Assembly: GCA_026874595.1 (NCBI GenBank)
Contig: CM049306.1
Coordinates: forward strand, 57,542,019 to 57,606,018
Reading direction: 5' to 3'
DNA length: 64,000 bases
Origin: Sipunculus nudus
Taxonomy: Eukaryota > Annelida > Sipuncula > Golfingiida > Sipunculidae
Part shown: positions 46,201-58,399 of the stretch, piece after piece
How positions within the stretch are numbered: the stretch's first letter is position 1
How the letters are laid out: each line of letters begins with the position of its first letter
Program-made: the position numbers and the translations under genes
The notes under the pieces: model-generated
What the model saw: only the letters and a program-made list of their open reading frames with translations
What the model was told of the DNA's origin: nothing
The model's database searches: none

Positions 46201-47519
46201 TTTTTACAAAGTCCATTATGTTTGGGCCCATAACTTAAAGAATTTATACTTTACAGACTTAATTTCTGGCATGTACATAGGAAGTATATAGAGGAATATT
46301 TATGGTAAATATGAGGAAAAACAGATGAGTGGTTTTGATATTAGGCAGTCCTGAAGTGTGAAAATAGGATTTTAATAAAAAATTGAGGTTTTTCCTTAAT
46401 TTCTCAAAGGAACAAAGTCGCAAAGACCCAGTTTTCGGCTTGGTAGGAGATCTTGGGGACATCTAACATTATGCTGAATTTTGGATTCCTAGGTCTTACG
46501 GTTTCAAAACGTGCCACATCTACGGACGGACGGACGGACGGACGGACGGACAGACAGACGGACGGACGACGGACAATGGACCACGACTATAGCTCAGATG
46601 ACTTATAGTCAGCTGAGCTAAAAATGAAGTTTTTCATTAATATCTCAAAGGTATTAAGTCCTAGTGACTAAATTCTTGGCATGGTAGGGGATTTTGGAGA
46701 CATCTAATTGTATGGAAAATTTTAGAAACTGAGAGCTGAAGCTGGGGAGCTGAGCTCTTGCAAACTGCATAACACTAGCCTGATGTAAACAATATGTTAC
46801 ATGGTGCTTGAAAACTTGAATAAAATCTACAGTTTTTGATCAACGGGTTTCAAATTTTTTGTGTTAACAGACAAAATGCTAACAAAAACATGCTGATAAA
46901 ATTAAATCCACAGTACTTACAGGAAAAAAACGTGCCATGGTCAAAGTTAGGCAAAATTTAAGGTACCAATTTTTTATTTTTGTTAATATTTTAAAAAATT
47001 TAAAAGATTTTGATCTAATTTTGGGTATACAATTTAATTTTGATTATTTAAAGTTATATTACTTGAAAAAAGTCCATAGCTTTAACATGGTTTGTGTTAA
47101 GTGATCAAATATCTTTCCTGATTGTTTACAAAATGCATTATGTTCTGGCCCATGACTTTTTTAAATTATATAATGCAGACATAATTTCAGGCATGTACAT
47201 AGGAATTATATAGAGGAATATTTATGGTAAATATGAGGAAAAACAGATTAGTGGTTTTGATATTAGGCAGCCCTGAAGTGTGAAAATAGGTTTTTAATAA
47301 AAAAATGAGGTTTTTCCTTAATTTCTCAAAGGAACAAAGTCGAAAAGACCCAGTTTTTGGCTTGGTAGCAGATCTTGGGGACATCTAACACTATGCCGAA
47401 TTTTGGATTCCTAGGTCTTACGGTTTCAAAACTTGCCACATCTAGGGACGGACGGACGAACGACGGACAATGGACCACGACTATAGCTCAGATGACTTAT
47501 AGTCAGCTGAGCTAAAAAT
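43212..47519 (+). repeat. CAGCTGAG-ended element, long copy 2, interrupted
   Basis: It starts 'aacaagggacctatgggtaa' and ends 'agtcagctgagctaaaaat'. 43212-44929 aligns with 14957-17000 minus the MITE, and 46625-47519 continues that alignment from about 17005 ('tcattaatatctcaaaggt' versus 'tcattaatatctcgaaggg'). Between them sits a complete second element, 44930-46624. Confidence 0.78.
44930..46624 (+). repeat. CAGCTGAG-ended element nested inside its own family member
   Basis: It has its own left end 'aacaagggacctatgggtca' and right end 'agtcagctgagctaaaaat'. It interrupts copy 2 exactly where the 17.0 kb paralogue reads through ('gggtttttaatggaaaaatg'). It carries 29 consecutive G at 45727-45755 and a (GGAC)n tract at 46523-46566. 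Confidence 0.78.
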
Positions 47520-47749
47520 GAAGTTAGAGCCTTGAAACTTCTCCTAAGGATAGATCAACCCCACATAATAATAATGAATTTAAAAAAATGGTCAAAATGA
47601 TTCATTTGACAAAAAAACACCACCTTGTGAAATGCGACCTTATAAAACATGATACTGAATACAATTAACTTAGAAAAAAATGCATTACCTCATGAATGCA
47701 ATTATTTACATTTGGCAACTAGCAGACCAGGTTTTTACGTCACAAAAAC

Positions 47750-47920
47750 AACTATATGTCTCCCCTCACTACAGGCCTTACTTTCCCAAATTTGAGGGGA
47801 TAAAATGGACTCTTTCAAAAGTTTGGCATTAACCATATGTCTCCATTCACTGTGGGCCTAGCTTTCCAAAATTTGAGGGGATAAAATGGACCCTTTCAAA
47901 AGTTTAGTGTTAACTTAATC
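47750..47920. repeat. Two tandem copies of a roughly 80-bp unit
   Basis: 'aaatttgaggggataaaatg' and 'tttcaaaagttt' each occur twice about 80 bp apart. Confidence 0.8.
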
Positions 47921-48066
47921 CTGGATTTCTAGAGATTTTACCTTGTATGATGATGATCAAGAAAACCAGGTTATGAACTGATCTGCGATTTTATTCTGGC
48001 TGATTTGACCTTGAAGATCCAGGTGAAGATAACCAGCTTTTTAACCTCCTCAAGAAACTTGATAAA

Positions 48067-49920
48067 AACAAGGGACCCATGGGTCACATCGCTCAGCTGA
48101 ATTTAGGAAAATATTAGTAACTGCAAATATTTTTATTTCTTTTGGTTTTTCATGTATATTATCATTAGAAAAGCTATGAGAAAATGGCCCTGCTAAAATG
48201 AAACTCTGTAAATTATAGAATAATGGACATGAGCTAAACCATTTAGTGATGCACCAAGGGAACAAATAGGCCTATGGTAAGTGTTATATAAAAGTATCAT
48301 TTCATAAACAAATAATGTGTGAAGGTAATTTAGTTTTCAAAAGTTAAATATATGGCCATATGAGTTAAAAATTAATCCAACAAAGTTTGACCAATATTCC
48401 TAATTTTAATACTAAGTTAACAGTGTTATTCACACCTAGGCCCTGCCAACTTTAAGAGATATGAATGAAATGCTACAAAGTATTTATATCTTCTTAAAAC
48501 TTGTCAGTTAGCACTTACATTAGATCCTAATATTTCATTACATTTGAATATTAGGATTAATTCCTGATTTTTTTTTCTTTAAATCAATCAAAATTGTCTC
48601 AGTCTCATCAAAAAGAATTTATTTAACATTAAAATTATAAGATTCATCTTGTTTATTAGTCCTATGTATTGAAGGGGTGGGTGGGGGGAGGGGTCTCCGT
48701 TGTTACCGCTCGTTGCTGAAAAAAATGTTAATTTTATGATTCATCTAGTTCATTGTACAGGTCTGTCAAAAGAATGGGGTGGGGGGGGTGGGGGGGGGGG
48801 GGGGGGAGCGGGGGTTGCCAGAGAAAAAGGCTCCCTGTGGTATGGTATTAACTGTAGACAGCCTGATCAAGCTCAACTCAGTGGAGAGAGCTGCACTGAA
48901 TGACCTACAGTCACCAAAGTGGACTGCTTGACAATGAATGGGAATACAACAAGAGCCTCCAAAATAAATTCAATTACTAGCCTAATTTTGCAGCTTTTAT
49001 TTTCACGTTTTTAATAAAAAATTGAGGTTTTTCCTTAATTTCTCAAAGGAACAAAGTCGCAAAGACCCAGTTTTCAGCTTGGTAGGAGATCTTTGGGACA
49101 TCTAACATTATGCCAATGGCCTGGTGAGCATAGAGATATGCACTGAATGACCTACAGTCACCAAAGTGGACTGCTTGACAATGTAAGGGAATACAACAAG
49201 AGCCTCCAAAAAAATTCAATAACTAGCCTAATTTTGCAGCTTTTATTTTAAAATTTCAGATTTAAACAGATTAAATCCTTGTGTACATGCTGTGAAAATT
49301 AAATCCACAGTACTTACAGGAAAAAAAAGTGCCGTGGCCAAAGTTGGGCAAAATTTATGGTACCAATTTTATATTTTTGCCAATAATTAAAAAAATTTAA
49401 CAGATTTTGATTTAATTTTTGTTTACAATTAAATTTTGATTAATTAAAGTTGTATTACTAAAAAAAAGTCCCTACCTTTAACACTTGGTCTTAAGTGACC
49501 AAATATCTTTCCTGATTTTTTTTACAAAGTCCATTATGTTTGGGCCCATAACTTTTTTAAATTAAATAATACTGACTTAATTTCTGGCATGTATATAGGA
49601 ACTATATAGAGGAATATTTATGGTAAATATGAAGAAAACCAGATGAGTGGTTTTGATTTTAGGCAGTCCTGAAGTGTGAAGATAGATTTCTCATAAAAAA
49701 TTGAGGTTTTTCCTTAATATCTTGAAGGAACAAAGTCCTATTGACCCAATTTTCGGCATGGTAGGAGGTTTTGGGGACATCTAACTGTATGCCGAATTTC
49801 AGATTCGTAGGTCCAATGGTGTCGAAACGTGCTAGTCTTACGGACGGACGGACAGACAGACACACAGACGGACGATGGACCGTGACTATAGCTCAGATGA
49901 CTTATAGTCAGCTGAGCTAA
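48067..49920 (+). repeat. CAGCTGAG-ended element, compound copy
   Basis: The left end is 'aacaagggacccatgggtca' at 48067 and the right end is 'agtcagctgagctaa' at 49920. Inside is a G-rich tract (48778-48806). A direct repeat of 'cctacagtcaccaaagtgga' and following text at about 48902 and 49150 (about 248 bp apart) shows a further internal duplication. Confidence 0.68.
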
Positions 49921-50720
49921 CAATTAGTGTTTCAAATTTGAGTGGAAAATATGTGCTATTTCTAAGTTATTGGGTTCACAAATAATTATTATTTCACCCA
50001 ATTTGACCTTGATGAAGGTCAAGGTCATAAGTTTTATTTTACTTGTCCGAGATATTGGTAGAGCAATTTAGAAGTTGAAATTCATGAAAATATATCCAGT
50101 GGTTCAAAAGTTATAGTGTTCAAAAATAATATCTATCCTGGCTGATTTGAAATTTGAGATCCAGGTCAAGATCACCAATTTTTTCGAGCTCCTCTAGGGA
50201 CTTATTTAAAACAAGAAGTGTTTCAAATTTGAGGAAAACATTGGCGCTTCTTCTAAAGTTATGGGGTTCACAAGTAATTCTGTTTTTGCCTATTTGACCA
50301 TGATGTTGAAGGTCAAGTTCTACAGTCTTTGAACTTGTCTGAGATTCTGGTAGAGACATTTCAAAAGTCATATTTCATGAAAATATAATGGGTGGTTCAA
50401 AAGTTATTATGTTCACAAATACTTTTGATTCTGGCCGATTTAACCTTGAACATCAAGGTTAAGGTAAACAATTTTCAAGCTCCTTAAAGTGTTTCAAATG
50501 AAGGAAAAAATATTTGATACTTCAAAAGTTATTGGGTTCACCAAAAAAATCTATTTTGGCCTATCTGACCTTGATCATGAAGGTCAGGTCACTGGTTTTT
50601 TTTCAAACTCATTCGAGAATATGGTAGATACAATTTAAAGTTTAAAATTTTATGAAGATATGACACATAAGACACGCCGCCGACAGACCAAACACTATAG
50701 GTCCCCCATGGGAGGGAAGA
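49921..50720. repeat. Three diverged tandem copies of a roughly 280-bp unit
   Basis: 'gtgtttcaaatttgag' starts at about 49928 and 50218, with a variant near 50486. Each is followed by 'gttattgggttcacaaat'-type text and 'gaccttgatgaaggtcaagg'. The block ends 'gccgccgacagaccaaacac' 'tataggtcccccatggga'. Confidence 0.75.
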
Positions 50721-51729
50721 CATAACTGGTATAACAGTTTACTCCAAAGCAGTTACCTCCTGAGAGAGTTTAACACAGTTTTCCTCTGTATGTTTGAAAG
50801 CTCCAGCTTTGATTTCTAAAATATTTCATTTTTGGCAAGTGAATTCTGAGTGTTTCACATCTCCAGGAAACTGTAAATCTTTTCCCCTTAATACAGTTCA
50901 GATGCTCATGAAAGGCAGAAACTGCTTCATTCAGTCTGTTGACAAGTCAACTGGACAGCAGTTCCACCCCTTGAGTAATCTTGATTTATATACCAGGATG
51001 TGTTGTTTATCATTCATCATGGGCCTGAATAGTCTGCTATGATAGCTGTGAAGATTTAAAATTTTTTTTTATTTATACTGGACATGAAAATAGCAGACCT
51101 GCTGATCTTATTGTTTATTTAAATTTGAGAAACAGTGTCAAAATCCTTATTAAGAATTTTACATGGAATAAGCTTTTATGTGTGGACAGTGGACAGAGTT
51201 CATATCCACCAATGTGGACACATGCCAGTCAGAACTACTATATTTATAACTGTATGCTGCAGGGTGCGAAAATTCTACATTATTGAGGAATGTTTTAACA
51301 GCTGGGTGCCCTATTTTTTTAATTTATAATAAAAAAGTATTGACTATTGGTGTTTTGGGCTCACCATCAGAGACTTCTTTGACATCTGCACGAAGGTTTG
51401 AATACTGAAATACAGCACTAGCAGCCATACAGCACACATATTCAAAACTTCCTTTCCTCAAGATCCATCTACACACACTTCATTTTCCATTCATCACAAA
51501 CCTTTTGACATATTTTGACATATAAATATTGTATATTTTGCTCAGTTTTCAAATAAATTAGTTAATACATAAAAGCTTCTTGAATTTCAAAATTGAGGGG
51601 GAAAAGTGTTCTATCAAACTGAGATTAGATTTAATAACTAGAATACAGGTAGCTGACAAGCATCTATGTGTATCTGCCGTGGGATGGGTTAAGTGAGGCA
51701 TGGATTGAGTGGCTTGGGGAAACAGAGAG

Positions 51730-52480
51730 GTGTGTTGCATATTAGCATGGACATCTGCAGCTGAAATGTGAATGTAGGTGGCGCCACCTGCCACAAAATC
51801 CAGAAAGTTATCCGATTTTGTATACAACTGCAAAATTTTAGGCAAATAAGTCAAACCACTGCTGAGATATGTGTTTTTATCCCATGGAAGACAAACATAT
51901 GGACTCCGTGCAAAAATGGTTGCAGGTGGCCCCATCAGTTTTGCATATAATAAAGAGCTATGTGAGATCTATACACAGGCAAAATTTCAGGAGGATACAT
52001 CAAACTTGTCCCAAGATATGTCTGGATGTCTGCAGCCTGAATGTGAATGTAGGTGGCACCACCTGTCATAAAACCCAGGAAGCTATCCAGGATGAATACA
52101 CATACAAAATTTCAGGTGGAGAAGTCCATTCACTGCAGAGATATGAGTGATTTTATCCCAAGGCAGATGAACAGATGGACACTGTGCAAAAATGGTTTTA
52201 GGTGGCGCCATCATTTTTTTATGTATGTTATAAAGCTATCCTAGGGCTACAATTATTTTTTGATTGGTCAAAAGAGTGAAGATATGTGGGTTAATGTATA
52301 AAAACACATGCACAGATGGACGCATTGGAAAGAGGAAATGTCAGAGGTCAAATCAAAATATTTTGGCACCAGTTCACGTGACCCGATAATCATGTAAAGT
52401 TTAAGAAAATCTGTCCAGTGGTCTCAGAGTTCTTTTCAGGAAATGAACGCAGCAGCGGTGGCGGAACCGGTCAAAAACAG
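51730..52480. repeat. Dispersed single copy related to the 277-bp array
   Basis: It contains 'gtgaatgtaggtggcgccac', 'gcaaaattttaggcaaataa' and 'gatgaacagatggacactgt', the same succession as the units at 37.9-39.3 kb, covering about two diverged units. Confidence 0.8.
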
Positions 52481-52499
52481 TGTCTGCAAAACTTTGTTT

Positions 52500-53672
52500 T
52501 GGCGGATACTATAATTTAAGGGCCATCAGGGTCAGGTATATACTTCAATCAACGGAAGTCTTAAACTGATATAATAAAGCCTAAACAAAGAAGGATTAAG
52601 AAGTCAATGTATCGCTAACTCCAGTGTAGAGGGGTTTCATGAAATCTTAATCTTACTCTAATGAAATCAGTCTTAGAGACCAAAAATAATTCAGAGGTCA
52701 CAATAGTTACCCAGACACTGAAAAAGCTTAATAAGATAGCAGGAGTTAAGGACATTCATGTTTACCTTAAGCAGCCTGAAGCATCAAACAAAAACAGAGA
52801 GTGAAATAAACATCCTTTTTTTCACCATCTTTATTTTACAGCAGAAACCACCTGGTATTATGAGCACAGGTAGTGGTTTAAACCCAAAAGCAGGACAACA
52901 GGGGAGAGCTTCGTTTATGTAAATCTCTCTGAATATTACAGTCATCCTGAATCTCTGCTCATGATTCCTGATGCCCTGATATAGTTTTAATAAACAACAA
53001 ATACTTCTTTGGTTTTAAGCCTTTATTTTTCTTGTGAATCATCAATCATTTATGATCTAACTTGGAACTTAATATCCTGATTTCCTTGTGATTTCCCTTT
53101 ACTTGCTCTGGAGCACACTGTGTATTGTTTTAATGTCTCATACTGATGTTCTCAACTATGAGATGAATACAGATGGTCAAACATCTTATAGTATTATTAT
53201 CCAGATAGAATATATGGAAACTAGCTACCCTGGTCATGCTGTATTTGGCTAAACCTCCTGTCACATGAACAAATGAAGAATAATATCAACAAACAGGTGT
53301 ATATATAATATACATGTATATTTTTAAAATAAGCAGTGCCAAGGGCCTTTTTCCATGCACACAACAGCATGTGTAATCAGCAAATGTAAATCATGGGTCC
53401 CTTTTCCATGTAGGCAGAAACCTGTTTGCCCATGTGTGAAATGAACATCTTGAGATGCACTGTTTTTCAGCATGCATTTCTGTTTGTGGAAAAATTGCAC
53501 CAGTGTAAATCATGTGTCCTTTTTCCATGCACCTGAAAATGCCCACAGGTGAGTCTTCTTGTGGAGGTCAAGAGCCCAAATGCATTCTGCTTGTAGCCAC
53601 CCCAATATAAATCACAGTGACAATCTATATTTAATTGCTGCTCTGCTAGTCCACTTAAATGATTATATATAA

Positions 53673-53709
<37 letters not shown>

Positions 53710-54080
53710 CGCCTAATTTATAATTATTGGGGGGGGGATGTTAAATACCCCCACCCGCATGTCAAATTGTCAATAACACACTACCCAAATAAAAAATATA
53801 TGTTCCTGCCAAAATTTTAAATGCATGCATGAATACAGTGAACTGTAATAAATAACATACATGTTGCCGGGAATGTTGGGGGACGGGGAATCCCTTATGA
53901 AATACTCAGGCTTCTGCACACATGGAAAAGCTCAGTTAAGCACTGCTACTTTCTGTCCCATTTTCTGCATATTTAACAGATTCGTATTTTTTCCCTACAA
54001 ATAACATGACTTCTTTACTTATAGGCATTGCATACCTAATCATTTGTGATTGTTTTTTTATGAAAGTAAAATCAATTACT
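52500..54080. other. Low-copy sequence with minor repeats
   Basis: No gene seen. 53340-53590 has degenerate repeats of 'taaatcatgtgtcctttttc' + 'catgcac'. 53666-53709 is a TA microsatellite. Confidence 0.5.
53682..53709. repeat. (TA)n microsatellite
   Basis: Fourteen or so uninterrupted AT dinucleotides, preceded by related ATATATAA units. Confidence 0.9.
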
Positions 54081-54246
54081 ACAAAAAACGACAAATCATC
54101 AGTATAATTGATTATGGAGCAAAACATGAAGAATAAGATATAAATAATAGTTAAAACTTGCAAACAAAAAACGACAAATCATCAGTATAATTGATTATGG
54201 AGCAAAACATGAAGAATAAGATATAAATAATAGTTAAAACTTGCAA
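54081..54246. repeat. Perfect 83-bp tandem duplication
   Basis: 54081-54163 and 54164-54246 are identical ('acaaaaaacgacaaatcatc' ... 'taatagttaaaacttgcaa'), so the event is very recent or an assembly artefact. Confidence 0.95.
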
Positions 54247-54249
54247 AGT

Positions 54250-55920
54250 ACCTAGGAAGATTCACTAATTAAATATCATAACACATCTCATGAAGTACTT
54301 GTAACATTAACTCAGAACTTGTTTTCTTATAGAAAGAAAATCCCTTTCTTCCTGTAAAAGTACCCTCATTTCAAAAAGAAACAGACATGAAAAGAGTTAT
54401 TAACTGATGTTACAAGTGAACGCATTAAAAACACAAATTATGCTCTAAACACAGTGCGTGACCTCCTGATGACCTTCCACTCACATGCTGTGAAAAATAG
54501 AAGGATACTTCAGGTTTGGCAACACCCAGTCAAGTTTGCGCTGGAAAAGTAAAATTTATCTGATTTGCTCTGCGTTTAAACACATCTGCAAAACTGGTAG
54601 AAGAATTCTGCTTGGCTTAGCGTGTAAACTTGCGTAGCATGTCCTGCATGAAAGGAAATATATGCAGACAGTGGGGGATAACTGACCTCAGGCCACACCA
54701 GCAAGTCTGTATGAAGACTGTGTTGAAAGTTGATGATTTGAAAGTTGTGTATTTCAACAGGGGGTGGAAAAAAGTTCATAGCAGTGTAAAGTGTTTGAAA
54801 GTGACCGGTACCTCGAAGAACATCCGATTGTGCTGGTGATATCTGCAATGTAATTGGTTAAATATTACGCAGGAGGAATTCCCCAGAGACAGCACTGCCT
54901 GGTGGTCAAACCTGATCGGCAACTGCGATTTATTGCAGCGAGTAGTGTTCCAAATAGTTGAGCAAAGTGTAATCACTGCTTATGGAGAGAATCTTTTCAT
55001 TAAATGTTTCAGTTTACACATTATTCCTAATTTCCAAGTAGCACAAGACTCAATTTGAACTCTACGAAACTGAAACAAAGTATATCTAAACTCGGTGTAG
55101 ATTTTTCAAATTTGACTCAATTTTCACTTTTTCCTGCACAGACCACAAAAAATTACCCCACATCTGAGATGCACATTTTTTTCTTTTTACAGAAGATTTG
55201 TTACTCCTGTAACTTGCATAACATTTTTTTACACAATTATCAACCAGTGGGTGGACAAGGCCCCATTTGCAGTTTGGGACCTTATCCATGGTCCTAGAGA
55301 AGTAGTCTCTGCATAATCAGTTGTCCACTAAATTTGTGAACCCTTGTATTACACCTATCAAGATACAATTCATGTATTCATAAACTTTAACTTTGTTACA
55401 GAAATCCAACAAAATGTGAGATTCAAAATTATTTAAATTTTTTAAATATATAGCTAATAATGCCTAATATTAGCTAGAACTACAAAATATCTCAAATGTT
55501 TACAAGCCACTAAAGAGCACTCAAAATTGGCAACTAGAATGCCATGATATGTATAGATTCTTTCAGGCCAAAAAAATTGCATATTATTTCTAGGTTTCAA
55601 TTATTTATAATAATCTTCAGCAAACCCTCTTAGTGGGAACTGTTGAAAATTTGATAAAGATACAAAAAAAGCTTGAAAAGATATGGCTGTTAGTGTAAAT
55701 ATAAATAGTGTCAGAATTTGTCAGAAATCTAAAATAAATGTAAACAGTAAAGGGATAAATTGTGTCGATATGTATAAAGTTACACATATGCCTTCTCTGA
55801 TAAAGTCACAGGTTTCTATATTATATATGATAAAACAAATGCTTAATATAAATATAAATAAGAAATCATATATTTAATTCTGGACTAGTTTTCTTCTTTT
55901 GTGTTTTCAAGCCAAAAGTC
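54250..55920. other. Low-copy sequence downstream of ACAD8
   Basis: I see no supported gene or repeat here. The small frames on both strands lack splice or homology support. Confidence 0.5.
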
Positions 55921-55930
55921 AAATTACTTA

Positions 55931-55936
55931 TTTATT
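55931..55936 (-). terminator. AATAAA overlapping the ACAD8 stop codon
   Basis: On the - strand the sequence is 'gaataaataag': the hexamer overlaps the TAA stop. It may be coincidental because it would give a 3' UTR of only about 20 nt. Confidence 0.25.
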
Positions 55937-57203
55937 CTTTGAGTAAATCACGAGATATGAGAAGCCTCATCATTTCATTCGTCCCTTCTAAGATTTCGTG
56001 CACCCTGACATCCCTCCAGTACTGCTGGACAGGGTAATCTTTGAGGTATCCATACCCACCAAACATCTGCAGTGCCTGACTACATATTTCAGAGCACTTC
56101 TCTGTTGTGTGCAGTTTTGCCATAGAGCACAAGGCCACAGATTCTGGTGCTCCCTCCTGCAATGCTTTGGCTGCACTACGCACCAGGAGCCTAGAAGACA
56201 CCAGTTTGGTCGCCATTTCAGCCAGCCTGAACTGAAGGAACTGATTTTCTTTTATCAGTCTCCCAAACTGCTTGCGGACAAGCAAGTGTTCACGAGCTTG
56301 CTCTATGGCCCCTTGGGCAGCACCCAAGGAACAAGCTGCAATATTTATCCTGCCACCATTTAGTCCTTTCATTGCAATATTAAATCCATACCCCTCTGGA
56401 CCCAACCTGTTACTGACTGGTACCTTACAGTCCTCAAGGATGACTTGTCTGGTTGGCTGGCTGTTCCAGCCAACCTTTTTCTCTTTTTTACCAAAGCTCA
56501 GACCTGGTGTATCTTTTTCAACCATGATGCATGAGATACCTTTTGGTCCGTCACCTCCAGTTCGGCTCATTATCAGATACACATCGGTGTCACCACCTCC
56601 GCTGATAAAAGCCTTGGTGCCATTCATAATGTAGAAATCACCATCACGCATTGCTGTTGTTCGCAGCGATGCAGCATCACTCCCACTCCCTGGCTCAGTC
56701 AAGCAATATGAAGCTAGTTTGTCCATTCTCGCAAAGATAGGGATCCACTTTTCTTTTTGTTCTTCAGTCCCAAATTCCTCAATCATCCAACAACACATAT
56801 TGTGGATAGTAATATAAGCTGTGGTGCTGGTACACCCCTGAGATAAAGCTTCAAAAATTAATGTTGCATCAAATCTGCTCAGGCCTGTTCCACCATAGTC
56901 TTCCTTACAGTAAATTGATGCAAAACCTAGTTCTGCTGCTTTCTTCAACACCTCAACTGGGAAGACCTCTTCTTCGTCCCACTGTGCCATGTACGGTGCC
57001 AATTCATTTCTCGAAAAATCTTGTGCCATTTTCTGAATTTGCCGTTGCTCTTCATTCAGGCCTATTGAAGGGTCAATACATGTCGATGAAAGGGCACGCC
57101 CAATTTGTGGCATGGGAAACACCTTTCCTCTCCCTGCAAGCATAAAGCGGTGACCAAACGCACGCACACCAAAACATGACTGGCGCAGAATTGTAGCTGC
57201 CAT
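55932..57203 (-). CDS. ACAD8: Isobutyryl-CoA dehydrogenase, mitochondrial (ACAD8), single-exon coding region, 423 aa
   Basis: The FAD-dependent enzyme oxidises isobutyryl-CoA to methacrylyl-CoA in mitochondrial valine breakdown. The first ~40 residues are Arg-rich without acidic residues ([18 protein letters not shown]..., GRALSS), a typical transit peptide, followed by [12 protein letters not shown], nearly identical to the start of mature human ACAD8. Acyl-CoA dehydrogenase signature 1 is [11 protein letters not shown] at 166-176; KQFG is at 311-314; signature 2 [17 protein letters not shown] is at 382-398; the catalytic Glu is E406 in [24 protein letters not shown] and the last motif are characteristic of ACAD8. 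The length fits the family (human 415). The ATG at 57203-57201 is chosen; the longer frame upstream begins only at TTG. The vertebrate gene has many introns but none interrupts this frame, so a retrocopy origin or lineage intron loss is possible. It appears intact. It is on the same strand as NRF1 and may lie in that gene's 5' intron. Confidence 0.96.
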   Translation of the reverse strand: MAATILRQSCFGVRAFGHRFMLAGRGKVFPMPQIGRALSSTCIDPSIGLNEEQRQIQKMAQDFSRNELAPYMAQWDEEEVFPVEVLKKAAELGFASIYCKEDYGGTGLSRFDATLIFEALSQGCTSTTAYITIHNMCCWMIEEFGTEEQKEKWIPIFARMDKLASYCLTEPGSGSDAASLRTTAMRDGDFYIMNGTKAFISGGGDTDVYLIMSRTGGDGPKGISCIMVEKDTPGLSFGKKEKKVGWNSQPTRQVILEDCKVPVSNRLGPEGYGFNIAMKGLNGGRINIAACSLGAAQGAIEQAREHLLVRKQFGRLIKENQFLQFRLAEMATKLVSSRLLVRSAAKALQEGAPESVALCSMAKLHTTEKCSEICSQALQMFGGYGYLKDYPVQQYWRDVRVHEILEGTNEMMRLLISRDLLKE

Positions 57204-57225
57204 GAGTATGATCTCCTTAGAAACT
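57204..57225 (-). other. Possible ACAD8 5' UTR splice acceptor and leader
   Basis: 'taccttgactctcag|agttt' on the - strand gives a plausible acceptor 22 bases before the ATG. A 5' UTR intron from the GC-rich block at 57.73-58.2 kb would then explain where the promoter lies. The alternative is simply a contiguous leader. Confidence 0.35.
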
Positions 57226-57699
57226 CTGAGAGTCAAGGTAGTATTAATAAATGAATGAAGTGTTTATATATTTTTTTATCTTGGCTTGTCAGAAGTGCTG
57301 TACCAGTGCAGTCTTGCTCCAGATTTGATTAGTTTTTAGTTCATTTGATGTCAAAACAATAGGCAATATTCCTACATTAAGTAAATGTCCTTTCTTATAT
57401 GTGTCAAAACAATTCTTGACAACTGCAATTCTACACTTTGAAGTCACTCAAGTATCTGGCCTAATGATATGTGTGAAAAAACACTTCGTTCAGTCCATGT
57501 AATGTTTTTACTAGACAAGCCTCGGTCACATGTAACGCCGGGTATTTTACTCCTTGCTTGTTGTCATGCACTAAAACTGTAATAGATTAGTGGCCAATAT
57601 AGCAATAATACACCTGTACTGAGACACTTGGTGAATATTTATCCCCGTATTTAGCTCTGTAAATTTAACAAATTGTAAATGACTGTAACATATCCTTGA

Positions 57700-58370
57700 T
57701 TTTGTGTCTGCTTGGCGGACCCTAACCTCACTCGACCGCGCACAATCTGAGGCCTGAATGACACCGTGTCGTGCGTCTGCGCTTGAGCTTGCGCGATGCC
57801 GACCATTTCAAACATGGCGGAAACGAGATGCATCCTCGCCCGCGCGGTCTGGAAACCCGTTATTTACGGTTTATTTACCAATAACTACATCGTCGACACG
57901 GATATGCCACTGCTATAGGATATTTACTGCACTTTCACATCAAATTTGTTCAACCAAATCTCCATATAACGCTAGGTTTCAAACGAAATGAGGGCTATAG
58001 TTGTGCACGAATGGAAATTTCCAGGTTCAAATGGGAGACCGAATAAAGCCCCATGAAAACAGTGGGAAGGGAAATTTCAATCAGGCAATTATTTCACAAT
58101 CCTGTGGAGCTCACAACGAATCGGTTTTGATAAATTCTTACCTGAAACTGTTGAAAATTACCCTTGATTTTCTTGAATTTCCGGAATTATATGCGCAGAA
58201 TCGACACAAAAATGGCGTCTTCTGAGCATCGAAGCAATGGTGCTCAGAGGGGTCTAGCTATTGGTCTATTTGGAGCCATTGCATTACGAACCTAGTTACA
58301 CTTCCTGACACCAGGGTTCGCGGCAACCTGCCATTGACAGAGTCCCAGTTGTAAGCCAATAGGACAAATT
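57700..58370. promoter_or_regulatory. GC-richer promoter-like block upstream of ACAD8 and the NRF1 5' region
   Basis: CpG-containing sequence stands out from AT-rich surroundings. It has 'caaacatggcggaaac' at 57812 and 'aagacgccatttttgtg' on the - strand near 58215, both resembling the YY1-type AANATGGCG motif common at housekeeping promoters; CCAAT-type 'gccaatagg' near 58353; and TGCGC half sites ('tctgcgcttgagcttgcgcg' at 57776, 'atatgcgcag' at 58190) of the kind NRF1 itself binds. A strong - strand donor lies at 58141. Transcription start sites cannot be placed from sequence alone. Confidence 0.45.
58142..58290 (-). other. Candidate first (untranslated) exon of a - strand transcript
   Basis: The sequence ends at the strong donor 'gtttcag|gtaagaattt'. 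The only ATG-led frame of note in it (MLRRRHFCVDSAHI...) stops before the donor, consistent with a 5' UTR. It could belong to NRF1 (splicing toward 40.9 kb or 30.9 kb) or to ACAD8 (splicing to 57225). The upstream boundary is a guess. Confidence 0.35.
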
Positions 58371-58399
58371 GAATGATATATCACGGAATTATTTTGCAG

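Noticed and set aside
46523-46566. GGAC/ACGG short tandem repeat considered as a separate microsatellite locus.
   Set aside because: It belongs to the right-hand part of the CAGCTGAG-ended element, where all copies have a shorter version.
57204-57236. An 11-codon N-terminal extension of ACAD8.
   Set aside because: The extension begins at TTG, not ATG, and overlaps a plausible splice acceptor; the ATG at 57203 gives a normal-length protein with a typical transit peptide.
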